DNA from: a bacterium
GTDB lineage: Bacteria > UBP6 > UBA1177
Reading direction: 5' to 3'
Length of the DNA stretch: 64,000 nt
Assembly: GCA_017961325.1 (NCBI GenBank)
Contig: JAGCXM010000005.1
Coordinates: 17,181 to 81,180, forward strand
Shown piece by piece: positions 57,530 through 64,000 of this stretch; the stretch's first letter is position 1, and the number at the start of each line of letters is the position of its first letter. Below the pieces are notes generated by a model that worked only from the letters and a program-made list of their open reading frames with translations, was not told the DNA's origin and did no database searches. The position numbers and the translations under genes are program-made.

Positions 57530-59431
57530 CTAATTCATCCAGTTTTTGACGTCGTTGAAGAATTTTTCAGGCTGATTTACCGAAACGCTGTGGGAGCTTT
57601 CGGGATAGAACGGGAAGGTTACGGTCGCAGACTGCCCGTCCTTGAAATGAACGGTGAACGATTCTTCACCGGTCTCAACGCTTGAAACGCTGTTGAACTT
57701 TTTAGCAGCTTCGGGAGTTGCTTCCGCATAAAGAATAATGTCTTCTTCCGCCTTGGTGATGAAAGTTTTTGCGGTTCTTATGTTTTCGAGGAACATTTCG
57801 CCGTTGACATCATCGTAAGGATCGACTGAAGCATTGTAAAATGTTGAAAGTACAGTGTCGTTGGTATCGACATAGTATTCATCGTAACTCGGAAGAGTAC
57901 CGAAAACGCTCTCCAGGTCGCCGCTTGAAAGCGGATGCACGTTGCGCTGCTCAATGCGTGCATTCAAAATGATCTTTATGCTTTCGGGAACATTTTCGAG
58001 TTTGTCCAAGTCTGCAATGTTTCTGGAATATCCGTTTCCGCTCGCGTATCTGAAAGCACCGGTTCTGTTTGCCGCGTAAAGGGCGTCGATTTTGGCCGGA
58101 TCATTCATTATGAACTGTTTGAACATCGTGAACTGAAGCATTTTCGCGATTCCGTAGTCGGTGTAGTCGAAAAGCCAGTTGTATTCTCTGCGGTAGGAAT
58201 AGATGTCGCGTCCGGCGTTTCGTACGTAATTTACCGCTCTGTTGTATTTGTCGCAGTTCCACGAAGAACCGCAGGGCGTATATTTTTTGCCTGTTTCCTG
58301 CTGAATTTCATAAAGCGGGCTGCCGCTTTTTTCAAGGACTTCACCGACTGCATCAAGCTGCTGCTGCCCCATGGCGAGCGGCTGGATCATGATCTGTCTG
58401 CCGAACTGTTTTGCAACCGCTTCTTTCGATGGCATTCCGCTGACCGACTGATCGATTCCCTGAAAGTGGGCGGCAATCTCGTTGAAAAGCGCCTGATCGT
58501 AGAAAACCCTGTTTTTCTGAGCATAGTCGGCTACATTAAGCAGAATGTTGAGCACCGCAGTCGTTCTTGTTCCGCCGTAGCTCTCGCCTGCAAGGATAAC
58601 AGGATTCGACTTTATCTGCGGATGGGCTTCCAGAAAGCGGAGAATTACGCGGATGAAGTCCGCCGCATCTACGAAAACGTTGAAATTCGCGGTCGAGAAA
58701 TAGTTGGAACGGGCACTTCTGTTGGAAGGATTGTCAACTATGCCGTAGGAAAATCCCGTTTGTCTCGCATCGATGTAAAGAAGGTTGCCGAGCTTGTTCC
58801 AGTTCCACTGGTTGTCAGCAACACCTTCACCGGCGAATGCCTGATCCGCCGTTTTTTTGGAAGTGTTGTAAAGAAAAATAAGCGAAGAAGAGGAACCTGG
58901 ACCGCCGTTGTACAGAACGAAAAGCGGTTTACTCTCAGGATTTTCGTCCGCAGGCTGGAAGTCGTACCACATTTTAGCCCGGCCGCTGTTTGTGCTGCTG
59001 TTGCTGAGAGTATAGCTGTTTTCCTCCAGATCGATGAAACCCGATTCATAGTCGAGACCTTCGACAATAACGACGGGATCGTCATCCGGTGCGGTATCAG
59101 CGTCATTGTTGTTGTCGTCAATCTCTTCCGAATCATTGTCATGTGTCTGAGTGTCAGACGTGTCGTCATCAGTTTTAGCATCTTCATCATTTGAATCGGC
59201 ATCATCGGCAGGATCAGATGAATCTCCGTCGTTTATTACAGTGTCGGTAAAATCATCGTCACTGTGCGTTTTGTCGTCATCACTCTGCGTGGTCGTGTCA
59301 GTTTCGTCAGAATCATCAATGAAATCAGCATCTTCATTCGTGCTGCCATGATTGACCATTTTTGAACCGTTATCACATGAAACAAGGAAAAATGCACATG
59401 AAAAAGCTAAGACGACAAAAAATTTCTTCAT
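57530..59431 (-). CDS. serine carboxypeptidase-like (peptidase S10) lipoprotein
   Basis: The 633-residue protein has a lipobox LVSC and more than 100 residues dominated by Asp, Ser and Thr. A catalytic domain with S10 hallmarks follows: FVLYNGGPGSSSS (oxyanion region), YIDARQTGFSYG and AGESYGG (catalytic Ser, about residue 282). A C-terminal His lies in the YPESSHSVSV region. The third catalytic Asp is probably in DIILYAEATPEAA, but this is less certain. S10 enzymes remove C-terminal residues at acidic pH and are rare in bacteria. A candidate promoter lies at 59489-59516. Confidence 0.82.
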   Translation of the reverse strand: MKKFFVVLAFSCAFFLVSCDNGSKMVNHGSTNEDADFIDDSDETDTTTQSDDDKTHSDDDFTDTVINDGDSSDPADDADSNDEDAKTDDDTSDTQTHDNDSEEIDDNNNDADTAPDDDPVVIVEGLDYESGFIDLEENSYTLSNSSTNSGRAKMWYDFQPADENPESKPLFVLYNGGPGSSSSLIFLYNTSKKTADQAFAGEGVADNQWNWNKLGNLLYIDARQTGFSYGIVDNPSNRSARSNYFSTANFNVFVDAADFIRVILRFLEAHPQIKSNPVILAGESYGGTRTTAVLNILLNVADYAQKNRVFYDQALFNEIAAHFQGIDQSVSGMPSKEAVAKQFGRQIMIQPLAMGQQQLDAVGEVLEKSGSPLYEIQQETGKKYTPCGSSWNCDKYNRAVNYVRNAGRDIYSYRREYNWLFDYTDYGIAKMLQFTMFKQFIMNDPAKIDALYAANRTGAFRYASGNGYSRNIADLDKLENVPESIKIILNARIEQRNVHPLSSGDLESVFGTLPSYDEYYVDTNDTVLSTFYNASVDPYDDVNGEMFLENIRTAKTFITKAEEDIILYAEATPEAAKKFNSVSSVETGEESFTVHFKDGQSATVTFPFYPESSHSVSVNQPEKFFNDVKNWMN

Positions 59432-59488
59432 TTTTATCTCCTGAAAAAAACTACATACTCACAAATCTGAATTAGCAGAAAACGGGAG

Positions 59489-59516
59489 ATTTTAAGTGCT
59501 TTTGGGAAAAGGGCAA
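59489..59516 (-). promoter_or_regulatory. candidate promoter of the S10 lipoprotein
   Basis: On the minus strand TTGCCC (59516-59511), a 16-bp spacer and TAAAAT (59494-59489) lie 57 bp before the start. The mRNA would have a 5' leader of about 50 nt. Confidence 0.45.
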
Positions 59517-59548
59517 GATTTTAGCTGATAATATGTAGGCTTTGATTC

Positions 59549-61081
59549 CTACTTTTCCGGTTTCATCGTCGGGAAAAGAATGACGTCGCGGATGCTCGGC
59601 GAATTGGTCAAAAGCATGACAAGTCTGTCGATGCCGATTCCCTGTCCTGCTGCCGGCGGCATTCCGTATTCAAGAGCGCGGATGTAGTCGCTGTCCATGT
59701 CGATCGTTTCGTCGTCGCCTGCTTTCTTAGCTTCGACCTGAGCTGCGAATGAGTCATACTGCTGTTTCGGGTCGTTGAGTTCGCTGAACGCGTTGGAAAG
59801 CTCTCTTCCTGCTACGAAAAGTTCGAATCTGTCGGTGTATTCCTGATTTTCGTCGTTTCTGCGGGCGAGCGGGCTCACTTCGGTCGGATATTTCGTGATG
59901 AAAGTGGGCTGAATGAGGTTTCCTTCGACGAAATTGTCAAAGAATTCCATGATGATTTTGTAGCGTGACATTCCTTCAAGCGCTGCCTTGTCGAGACCGT
60001 TTTTAACGCCGATCTCAATGAGTTTTTCTCTGTCTTTGAGATCTTCTTCGGTGCAGACGCCTGATTTTACTATACTTTCTTCGACCGTCATTCTGTTCCA
60101 CGGAGCTTTGAAATCGATCTTCATGCCGTCGTATTCGACTTCTGTCGTTCCGTTTATCTCGACGCAGAGCCTGCTTATCATCTCCTGGGTGAAGCGGATC
60201 TGGTCTTCGTAAGTCGCATACGGCCAGTAGAACTCCATCATCGTGAATTCGGGATTGTGCTTGAGGTCCATTCCCTCATTCCTGAAGCTGCGGTTGATCT
60301 CGTAAACTTTTCCCAATCCGCCGACAAGAAGCCTTTTGAGGTAGCACTCGGGAGCTATTCTCATGTAAAGCGGGATGTCGAGCGCGTTGTGGTGGGTGAT
60401 GAAAGGTTTTGCAGCAGCGCCGCTTACCAAGGGGTGCATCATCGGAGTCTCGACTTCCATGAAACCCGCGTTGTTCATGTAGTTTCTGATGAAATTGATG
60501 ATTTTCACTCTCTTTTTGAAAGTCTCTCTGACATCGTCATTCATAATGAGGTCAAGGTAACGCTGCCTGTAGCGGAGCTCTTTATCGGTAAGTCCGTGAA
60601 ATTTCTCGGGAAGCGGTCTGATATTTTTTGTGAGGAGCTCAGTTTTGTGAGCCAAGATCGAGTATTCGCCTGTTCTCGTAACGAAAACTTCGCCTTTTAC
60701 CCAGACTATATCGCCGACATCGAACGCCTTTTTGAATTTCGCGAAGTCTTCACCAAGAAAATCTTTCGCAAAAAGTATCTGTATCGAACCTGTCTCGTCC
60801 TTGAGGTTTGCAAAAGCAAGTTTTCCCATGATGCGCAGGAACATGATCCTGCCTGCAACTGCGAATTCAAGCGGCTTTCCGGTCTGCTCAAGCTCTTCTT
60901 TGGTCTGTGTCTTGCAGTATTCGATTACCTTTTCAACAGTGGAATCGGGAGCGAAAGTGTTCGCATAAGGATGGATCCCTTCAGCTCTCAGTGTATTTAC
61001 TTTCTCTTTTTTGCGGGCGATGATCTCGTTTTCGTCCATCTGCGGAACCGTTTTCTGTTCCTGTGCTTTGTTTTCAGCCAT
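59549..61081 (-). CDS. lysS: lysyl-tRNA synthetase (class II)
   Basis: LysRS charges tRNA-Lys. The start at 61081 (MAENKAQEQK) follows GGAGG and is preferred over longer frames upstream. The 510-residue protein has the OB fold (VAGRIMFLRIMGKLAFANL), class II motif 1 (NAGFMEVETPMMHPLVSGAAAKPF), motif 2 (YEINRSFRNEGMDLKHNPEFTMMEFY) and motif 3 (AAGQGIGIDRLVMLL). A short Glu/Gln/Lys N-terminal extension is unremarkable. A candidate promoter lies at 61122-61149. The stop lies 118 bp from the start of the S10 gene. Confidence 0.96.
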   Translation of the reverse strand: MAENKAQEQKTVPQMDENEIIARKKEKVNTLRAEGIHPYANTFAPDSTVEKVIEYCKTQTKEELEQTGKPLEFAVAGRIMFLRIMGKLAFANLKDETGSIQILFAKDFLGEDFAKFKKAFDVGDIVWVKGEVFVTRTGEYSILAHKTELLTKNIRPLPEKFHGLTDKELRYRQRYLDLIMNDDVRETFKKRVKIINFIRNYMNNAGFMEVETPMMHPLVSGAAAKPFITHHNALDIPLYMRIAPECYLKRLLVGGLGKVYEINRSFRNEGMDLKHNPEFTMMEFYWPYATYEDQIRFTQEMISRLCVEINGTTEVEYDGMKIDFKAPWNRMTVEESIVKSGVCTEEDLKDREKLIEIGVKNGLDKAALEGMSRYKIIMEFFDNFVEGNLIQPTFITKYPTEVSPLARRNDENQEYTDRFELFVAGRELSNAFSELNDPKQQYDSFAAQVEAKKAGDDETIDMDSDYIRALEYGMPPAAGQGIGIDRLVMLLTNSPSIRDVILFPTMKPEK

Positions 61082-61121
61082 TTTTTCCTCCATTAAGCCT
61101 CTGCTCTTCAAAAGCCGCGGC

Positions 61122-61149
61122 ATTTTAAGGATTTTTAGAAAAAATGCAA
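61122..61149 (-). promoter_or_regulatory. candidate promoter of lysS
   Basis: On the minus strand TTGCAT (61149-61144), a 16-bp spacer and TAAAAT (61127-61122) lie 40 bp before the start at 61081. Confidence 0.5.
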
Positions 61150-61189
61150 GAGTTCAGGCTATCAGTTTTCGAGTTAAATTCGTGGGTTT

Positions 61190-61603
61190 TCAAAGTTTTT
61201 TCAGAGCTTCACCAATACTGATTGCCGGAATTTTAGAGTTTTTGAAATCTTTGAGATTTTCGGTAACGATGTAATCAAGATCAGCATTCTCAGCACATTT
61301 CATCTGTAATCCGTCTTCGAGATCGAAAAATGCCGGATCGTTAAGAACTTCAAAAAAATCTTCCTGATCTTCAGCAATTACTTGAAAGTTTGAAACTATC
61401 AAAAGTAAAAACTCTCTTCTGTCTGCAACCGAAAAAAACTTTCTCGTGATATAAAAAATATCTGTCAGCGAGTGTGCGGAAACAAAACCGTTAAGTTTTT
61501 TGGCAAGACACTTTTTTACAAGCAGCGAAGCTTTCTCGTGAAACGGATTATTCGGCGTGAGATAATAAAGAATAATATTCGTATCAACAAAGATATTCTT
61601 CAT
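61190..61603 (-). CDS. PIN-domain toxin (VapC-like)
   Basis: The 137-residue protein has the PIN nuclease acidic residues: FVDTNIILYYL (Asp7), a mid-chain Glu-Asp pair in DLEDGLQMKCAENADLDYIVT and the final LKDF Asp. VapC toxins cleave tRNA or rRNA when released from their antitoxin. It overlaps the upstream antitoxin gene by 4 bp, as expected for a coupled pair. The C-terminus (SIGEALKKL) is a helix that could bind the antitoxin. It lies 108 bp upstream of lysS on the same strand. Confidence 0.88.
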   Translation of the reverse strand: MKNIFVDTNIILYYLTPNNPFHEKASLLVKKCLAKKLNGFVSAHSLTDIFYITRKFFSVADRREFLLLIVSNFQVIAEDQEDFFEVLNDPAFFDLEDGLQMKCAENADLDYIVTENLKDFKNSKIPAISIGEALKKL

Positions 61604-61842
61604 ACCCCATACCTCTCGTCAAGGTATTCAAGATATTCCTGCCGTGCATCGATCTGTTTGTCACTTTTGATGCAACCATTGAATTTTTCGAACAACCTCA
61701 TCGTTTCTTCTTTAGACATTCCGCCTTTTTCTTCATGCTTGTTTTCATTCATGTTTCCGAGCGAAACAACTAAATTGTAGATTATCGTCTGCTGCTCTGT
61801 AGTTAGTGCACTCAACGCTTTTTCGAAAACCTCGAAGCTCAT
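61600..61842 (-). CDS. antitoxin of the PIN-domain toxin
   Basis: The start at 61842 (MSFEVFEKAL) follows GGAGGT, giving an 80-residue acidic protein. The N-terminal half (ALSALTTEQQTIIYNLVVSLG) is a helical region and the C-terminus (ARQEYLEYLDERYGV) resembles the toxin-binding tail of small type II antitoxins. A clear DNA-binding ribbon-helix-helix or AbrB-like fold is not visible, so the type is uncertain. It overlaps the toxin start by 4 bp. A perfect TATAAT precedes it at 61877-61872. Confidence 0.7.
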   Translation of the reverse strand: MSFEVFEKALSALTTEQQTIIYNLVVSLGNMNENKHEEKGGMSKEETMRLFEKFNGCIKSDKQIDARQEYLEYLDERYGV

Positions 61843-61871
61843 TTTCACCTCCATTCCGTAAAAACCAGTAT

Positions 61872-61877
61872 ATTATA
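61872..61877 (-). promoter_or_regulatory. candidate -10 box of the toxin-antitoxin operon
   Basis: A perfect TATAAT on the minus strand lies 29 bp before the antitoxin start. No good -35 box is present at 16-17 bp. The antitoxin may therefore bind here to regulate its own operon. Confidence 0.4.
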
Positions 61878-61968
61878 GTCAAATTTTGGAAAAATGCGAG
61901 AGGAAATTATAGAAATTGATGATGCGAATTTACCACAGCACTGCGATGAGTCCGGTGAACATCGAATT

Positions 61969-63306
61969 TTATTCAGCGTTTCTGACGCAACGATAATAGA
62001 ACTTAATATTTATTACTGAAATTACATTATTGATGTCTGTTATCTGACCTTTACTGAAGTCCACGACATAATTATGTTCATTATCAGGTTGTTTGGAAAT
62101 TGAATAAAGCCACTTGTTGTCTCCCAGTTTACTGTATTTACCATTAAGATCTTGATCGCAACCATTACAACTCTCATCTCTGCATTCATCCCAAGACAAA
62201 CACTCGTTGTTAACACCGCAGGTCCCGCCTGTTTTGGTACTGTCACAATTTTGAATCAATGTTCTAAGTTCACCAATTGTCGGCAATCTCCAATCATTGA
62301 AACCCCCATCAGTCACTGTGCTACATGCTGAAGTCTCATTAAAAACTGTCGACTTTTCCTGAAAAGACGACCACATTAACGGATCGTTATCCATATTATA
62401 AAGACAGGCTGAATTATTGCTCCAGACATAATTTTCTTCACATTTAAACCGACATTGATTGGTGCTTGGATCTTCATTGTATGAACCTTCATTTAGCGGA
62501 ATCCAAGTACTGAGATAGTCATCCCATTTCTGAATTATTTCAGAAACACTGTTCCACTCTGCGTTGTTTGGTAAACCAACACATGCAACAGTTTGAGTTT
62601 GAACTGTTCCGCAATTATTGCCGTTCCAATAGTAATCCTGATTACATTCACATCGATAGGTATTGCCAAAAACAATACAAATTTCAGGCGAATTTGTGAT
62701 ATTAAGACAAGGGTTCGGTTCGCATGGATTTGGCAATTCTGTATCCGCGTCATTGTCTGGAATTGAATCACTCGAATCGTTGTCAGAATCTGTTACATTT
62801 TCATCATCACCGGAATCAGACAAATCCGCATCATTAATAGAATCATCATCGGATGTTGAGTCAGAAACGTCACTGTCAGAATCTTCTCCTGTGTTGCTTG
62901 TGTCTTTTATACAGATATTGTTTTCAATATCGCAAATCAAACCTTGGTTACAAGTTTCGTTAGGGTAACATTCGCCATAAAGTTCACCTTGTTTTCTGCC
63001 TTGATCGGCATCCGAATCATCCTGCGAATTGTTGGAATCATTGCTCGAATCAGTTGTGTCGTAATCATCGCTGGAATCGCCGCTGTCCGGCATCGTGTCA
63101 GAATCTTCAACTGTACCGGTATCTGTTTTATCACCATCATTCTCTTCAAAACCCGTGTCGCCACTTGGTTCTGTGCTATCAGTGTCTTCCTCAGTCACAG
63201 TTTCACCGGAATCAGGCTTGTCGTTGTTATCGTTTTTCGAACTATTGCCACAGCTGACGAGAACGAAAAGCAAAAAAATGACAAAAATCAGACAGAATTG
63301 TTTCAT
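61969..63306 (-). CDS. lipoprotein with acidic tether, EGF-like module and DUF1566 domain
   Basis: The 445-residue protein has the lipobox VLVSC and about 180 residues very rich in Asp, Ser and Thr, with a short Cys-rich island (CYPNETCNQGLICDIENNIC). An EGF-like Cys module follows (CEPNPCLNI, then YRCECNQDYYWNGNNC). The C-terminal DUF1566 (Lcl) domain shows LMWSSFQE, GGFNDWRLPTIGELRTLI and a final YRCVR. DUF1566/Lcl domains are lectin-like surface binders; Legionella Lcl is the named example. It ends the series of tethered lipoproteins. Immediately downstream lie XRE and toxin genes. Confidence 0.82.
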   Translation of the reverse strand: MKQFCLIFVIFLLFVLVSCGNSSKNDNNDKPDSGETVTEEDTDSTEPSGDTGFEENDGDKTDTGTVEDSDTMPDSGDSSDDYDTTDSSNDSNNSQDDSDADQGRKQGELYGECYPNETCNQGLICDIENNICIKDTSNTGEDSDSDVSDSTSDDDSINDADLSDSGDDENVTDSDNDSSDSIPDNDADTELPNPCEPNPCLNITNSPEICIVFGNTYRCECNQDYYWNGNNCGTVQTQTVACVGLPNNAEWNSVSEIIQKWDDYLSTWIPLNEGSYNEDPSTNQCRFKCEENYVWSNNSACLYNMDNDPLMWSSFQEKSTVFNETSACSTVTDGGFNDWRLPTIGELRTLIQNCDSTKTGGTCGVNNECLSWDECRDESCNGCDQDLNGKYSKLGDNKWLYSISKQPDNEHNYVVDFSKGQITDINNVISVINIKFYYRCVRNAE

Positions 63307-63429
63307 GGTTTCACCTCAAAAAAGTTGACGAAATATTTTGCCAAAAAATCATAACAATTTTACCAACATATCCATCTCCCGACTACGAAAAACGCAGGAT
63401 TCTGAAAGTATTTTAGCGTCATAATTACT

Positions 63430-63460
63430 AATAGTCAATATTCACTTTATCAATAGTCAA
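63430..63460 (+). promoter_or_regulatory. direct-repeat operator candidate upstream of the XRE gene
   Basis: AATAGTCAA occurs at 63430-63438 and 63452-63460, 22 bp apart, about two DNA turns. They lie 48-78 bp before the regulator start. Repressors of this family usually bind such tandem or inverted sites to control themselves. A clear promoter pair was not found in the AT-rich sequence. Confidence 0.5.
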
Positions 63461-63507
63461 AAATTATTTTTCCGTATGTGCTATATTTAAAAAAGGAGGT
63501 ATTGAGT

Positions 63508-63840
63508 ATGGATGAAAAAACACTTGGCAAACGGGTGAAAGCATTAAGGCGTAAAGCCGGAATAACACAGCTTGACCTCGCATGCCGGGTAAATATCAGC
63601 GAAAGCTATATCGCGTTGATAGAAGCAGACAAACGAAAACCGGGAATGGATATAATCTCTACTTTGGCAAACGAATTTCATGTCTCCGTTGACTATCTCT
63701 TAAGCGGCAAAATTTCAGAAGAAGATAATCTCATGCTCAAGGAATGGACATCTCTTATAAAGGAAAGACCTCAAAAAGATATCGAAAGCGCACTTAAAAT
63801 CGTCCGCACTTTTTTTGAATGTGTGGATAGCAAAAAATAA
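63508..63840 (+). CDS. XRE-family helix-turn-helix regulator
   Basis: The start at 63508 follows AAGGAGGT, giving 110 residues. The N-terminal helix-turn-helix (LGKRVKALRRKAGITQLDLACRVNISESYIALIEADKR) is of the Cro/cI type and ends in the standard LANEFHVSVDYLLSG. The C-terminal 40 residues form a helical tail (KEWTSLIKERPQKDIESALKIV) without an obvious effector domain. Such short regulators often control phage or toxin genes. The direct repeats upstream suggest self-regulation. It is followed by a convergent toxin fragment, with a terminator between. Confidence 0.85.
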   Translation: MDEKTLGKRVKALRRKAGITQLDLACRVNISESYIALIEADKRKPGMDIISTLANEFHVSVDYLLSGKISEEDNLMLKEWTSLIKERPQKDIESALKIVRTFFECVDSKK

Positions 63841-63871
63841 TTTTCAGAAATTTTCAATTTGGCAAAAAATA

Positions 63872-63927
63872 CAAACTCGAACAAAAACTGCGGAATCCGC
63901 AAAAATAATTCGAGTTTGATTTTTTTG
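63872..63927. terminator. bidirectional intrinsic terminator between convergent genes
   Basis: CAAACTCGAA (63872-63881) pairs with TTCGAGTTTG (63909-63918), with an inner TGCG/CGCA hairpin (63889-63901). A run of T at 63920-63926 follows on the plus strand. An A-rich flank on the other side gives the minus-strand gene a matching terminator. It lies between the XRE gene and the toxin fragment. Confidence 0.75.
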
Positions 63928-63934
63928 TTGGAAT

Positions 63935-64000
63935 CTATTTTCTAAATAAATCTGAATGAGTTCCAGTGTCAACAAGCGTGAGAGTCAATATCTCTTCCTG
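63935..64000 (-). CDS. YafQ/RelE-type toxin C-terminus, cut by window edge
   Basis: On the minus strand the frame from the right edge reads QEEILTLTLVDTGTHSDLFRK and stops at 63937-63935. This is the C-terminal end of YafQ-type mRNA-interferase toxins, which have a final LxRTGSHSDLF element. The catalytic His-Asp region sits in THSDLF. The rest of the gene lies outside the window. It would be terminated by the hairpin at 63872-63927. Confidence 0.7.
   Translation of the reverse strand, partial: QEEILTLTLVDTGTHSDLFRK

Noticed and set aside
57935..59194. 419-codon open frame on the plus strand
   Set aside because: It lies antisense to the S10 carboxypeptidase gene, has no ribosome site and no recognisable domain.
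59100..59350. repetitive sequence that looks like a repeat array
   Set aside because: It is Asp/Ser-coding low complexity (GAT/GAC/TCA triplets) in the S10 lipoprotein tether, not a CRISPR array or tandem repeat with a fixed unit.
60257..61096. 279-codon open frame on the plus strand
   Set aside because: It is antisense to lysS, and its composition mirrors the lysS reading frame.
61894..62020. short plus-strand frame after the antitoxin gene
   Set aside because: It overlaps the end of the DUF1566 gene in antisense and has no ribosome site at its ATG.
62750..63230. repetitive triplet-rich stretch on the minus strand
   Set aside because: It is the Asp/Ser tether of the DUF1566 lipoprotein and has no constant repeat and spacer pattern.

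Overview
This is an AT-leaning bacterial chromosome segment that is densely packed with genes. I count about 57 protein genes or gene parts and see no rRNA, tRNA, CRISPR array or complete transposon. The cell is Gram-negative and rich in lipoproteins. Several traits recur in Myxococcota and related deltaproteobacterial lineages: an MJ0042 zinc ribbon joined to a GYF-like domain and TPRs, an AgmX/PglI C-terminal domain, MopE-type DxDxDGxG/NGIDDDCNG motifs, an anchor-L-like domain, PEGA domains, a myxobacterial-style Ser/Thr kinase and DUF1844. RNase Y, CoaBC, CoaD, NadD, NadK, AspRS and LysRS fit an ordinary free-living or gut-associated bacterium of that kind. The phylum assignment is inference (about 0.6).

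Layout: (1) 1-760 is a scar. The 3' end of a GmrSD/DUF262-type gene abuts a frameshifted 3' remnant of hutI. (2) 848-6394 holds a Cys-rich lipoprotein, then smpB-yraN-rsmI, an acidic lipoprotein and an SDR epimerase. (3) 6441-8498 is a minus-strand operon (lipoprotein, HAD phosphatase, AgmX/PglI-domain lipoprotein). (4) 8670-19082 holds a small secreted ORF, a UvrD-like helicase, coaBC, a DtxR-like regulator, a CRP-like protein, a 1214-residue TPR protein, coaD and an M23 peptidase. (5) 19079-21119 encodes two parvulin-type periplasmic foldases. (6) 21292-26360 carries three tandem paralogous lipoproteins with MopE motifs and an anchor-L-like domain. (7) 26460-30332 is a tightly coupled operon: khpA, a degenerate ApbE-like protein, rarA and a MopE-motif protein. 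(8) 30342-40190 holds a MATE transporter, a very large alpha-2-macroglobulin lipoprotein, then smr, nadK, an hslO-like gene and a Ser/Thr kinase. (9) 40287-50163 is mostly minus-strand housekeeping (aspS, a TPR protein, a LolB-like lipoprotein, ridA, nadD, dapF, gtrA-like, prmA). (10) 50335-57475 holds a PEGA protein, small conserved proteins, an IMPase, a lipoprotein, a 5-formyl-THF cyclo-ligase, rny and ymdB. (11) 57530-64000 holds an S10 carboxypeptidase lipoprotein, lysS, a VapBC-like toxin-antitoxin pair, a DUF1566 lipoprotein, an XRE regulator and the tail of a YafQ/RelE-like toxin.

The strongest theme is a secreted surface programme. At least seven lipoproteins place a long Asp/Ser/Glu-rich tether directly after the lipid-anchored Cys, followed by Cys-rich, metal-binding, protease, inhibitor or DUF1566 domains. 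The outer-membrane folding machinery lies nearby. Two kinds of REP-like palindrome are present, one of them inside an open reading frame. Candidate promoters repeatedly show a 16-bp spacer.
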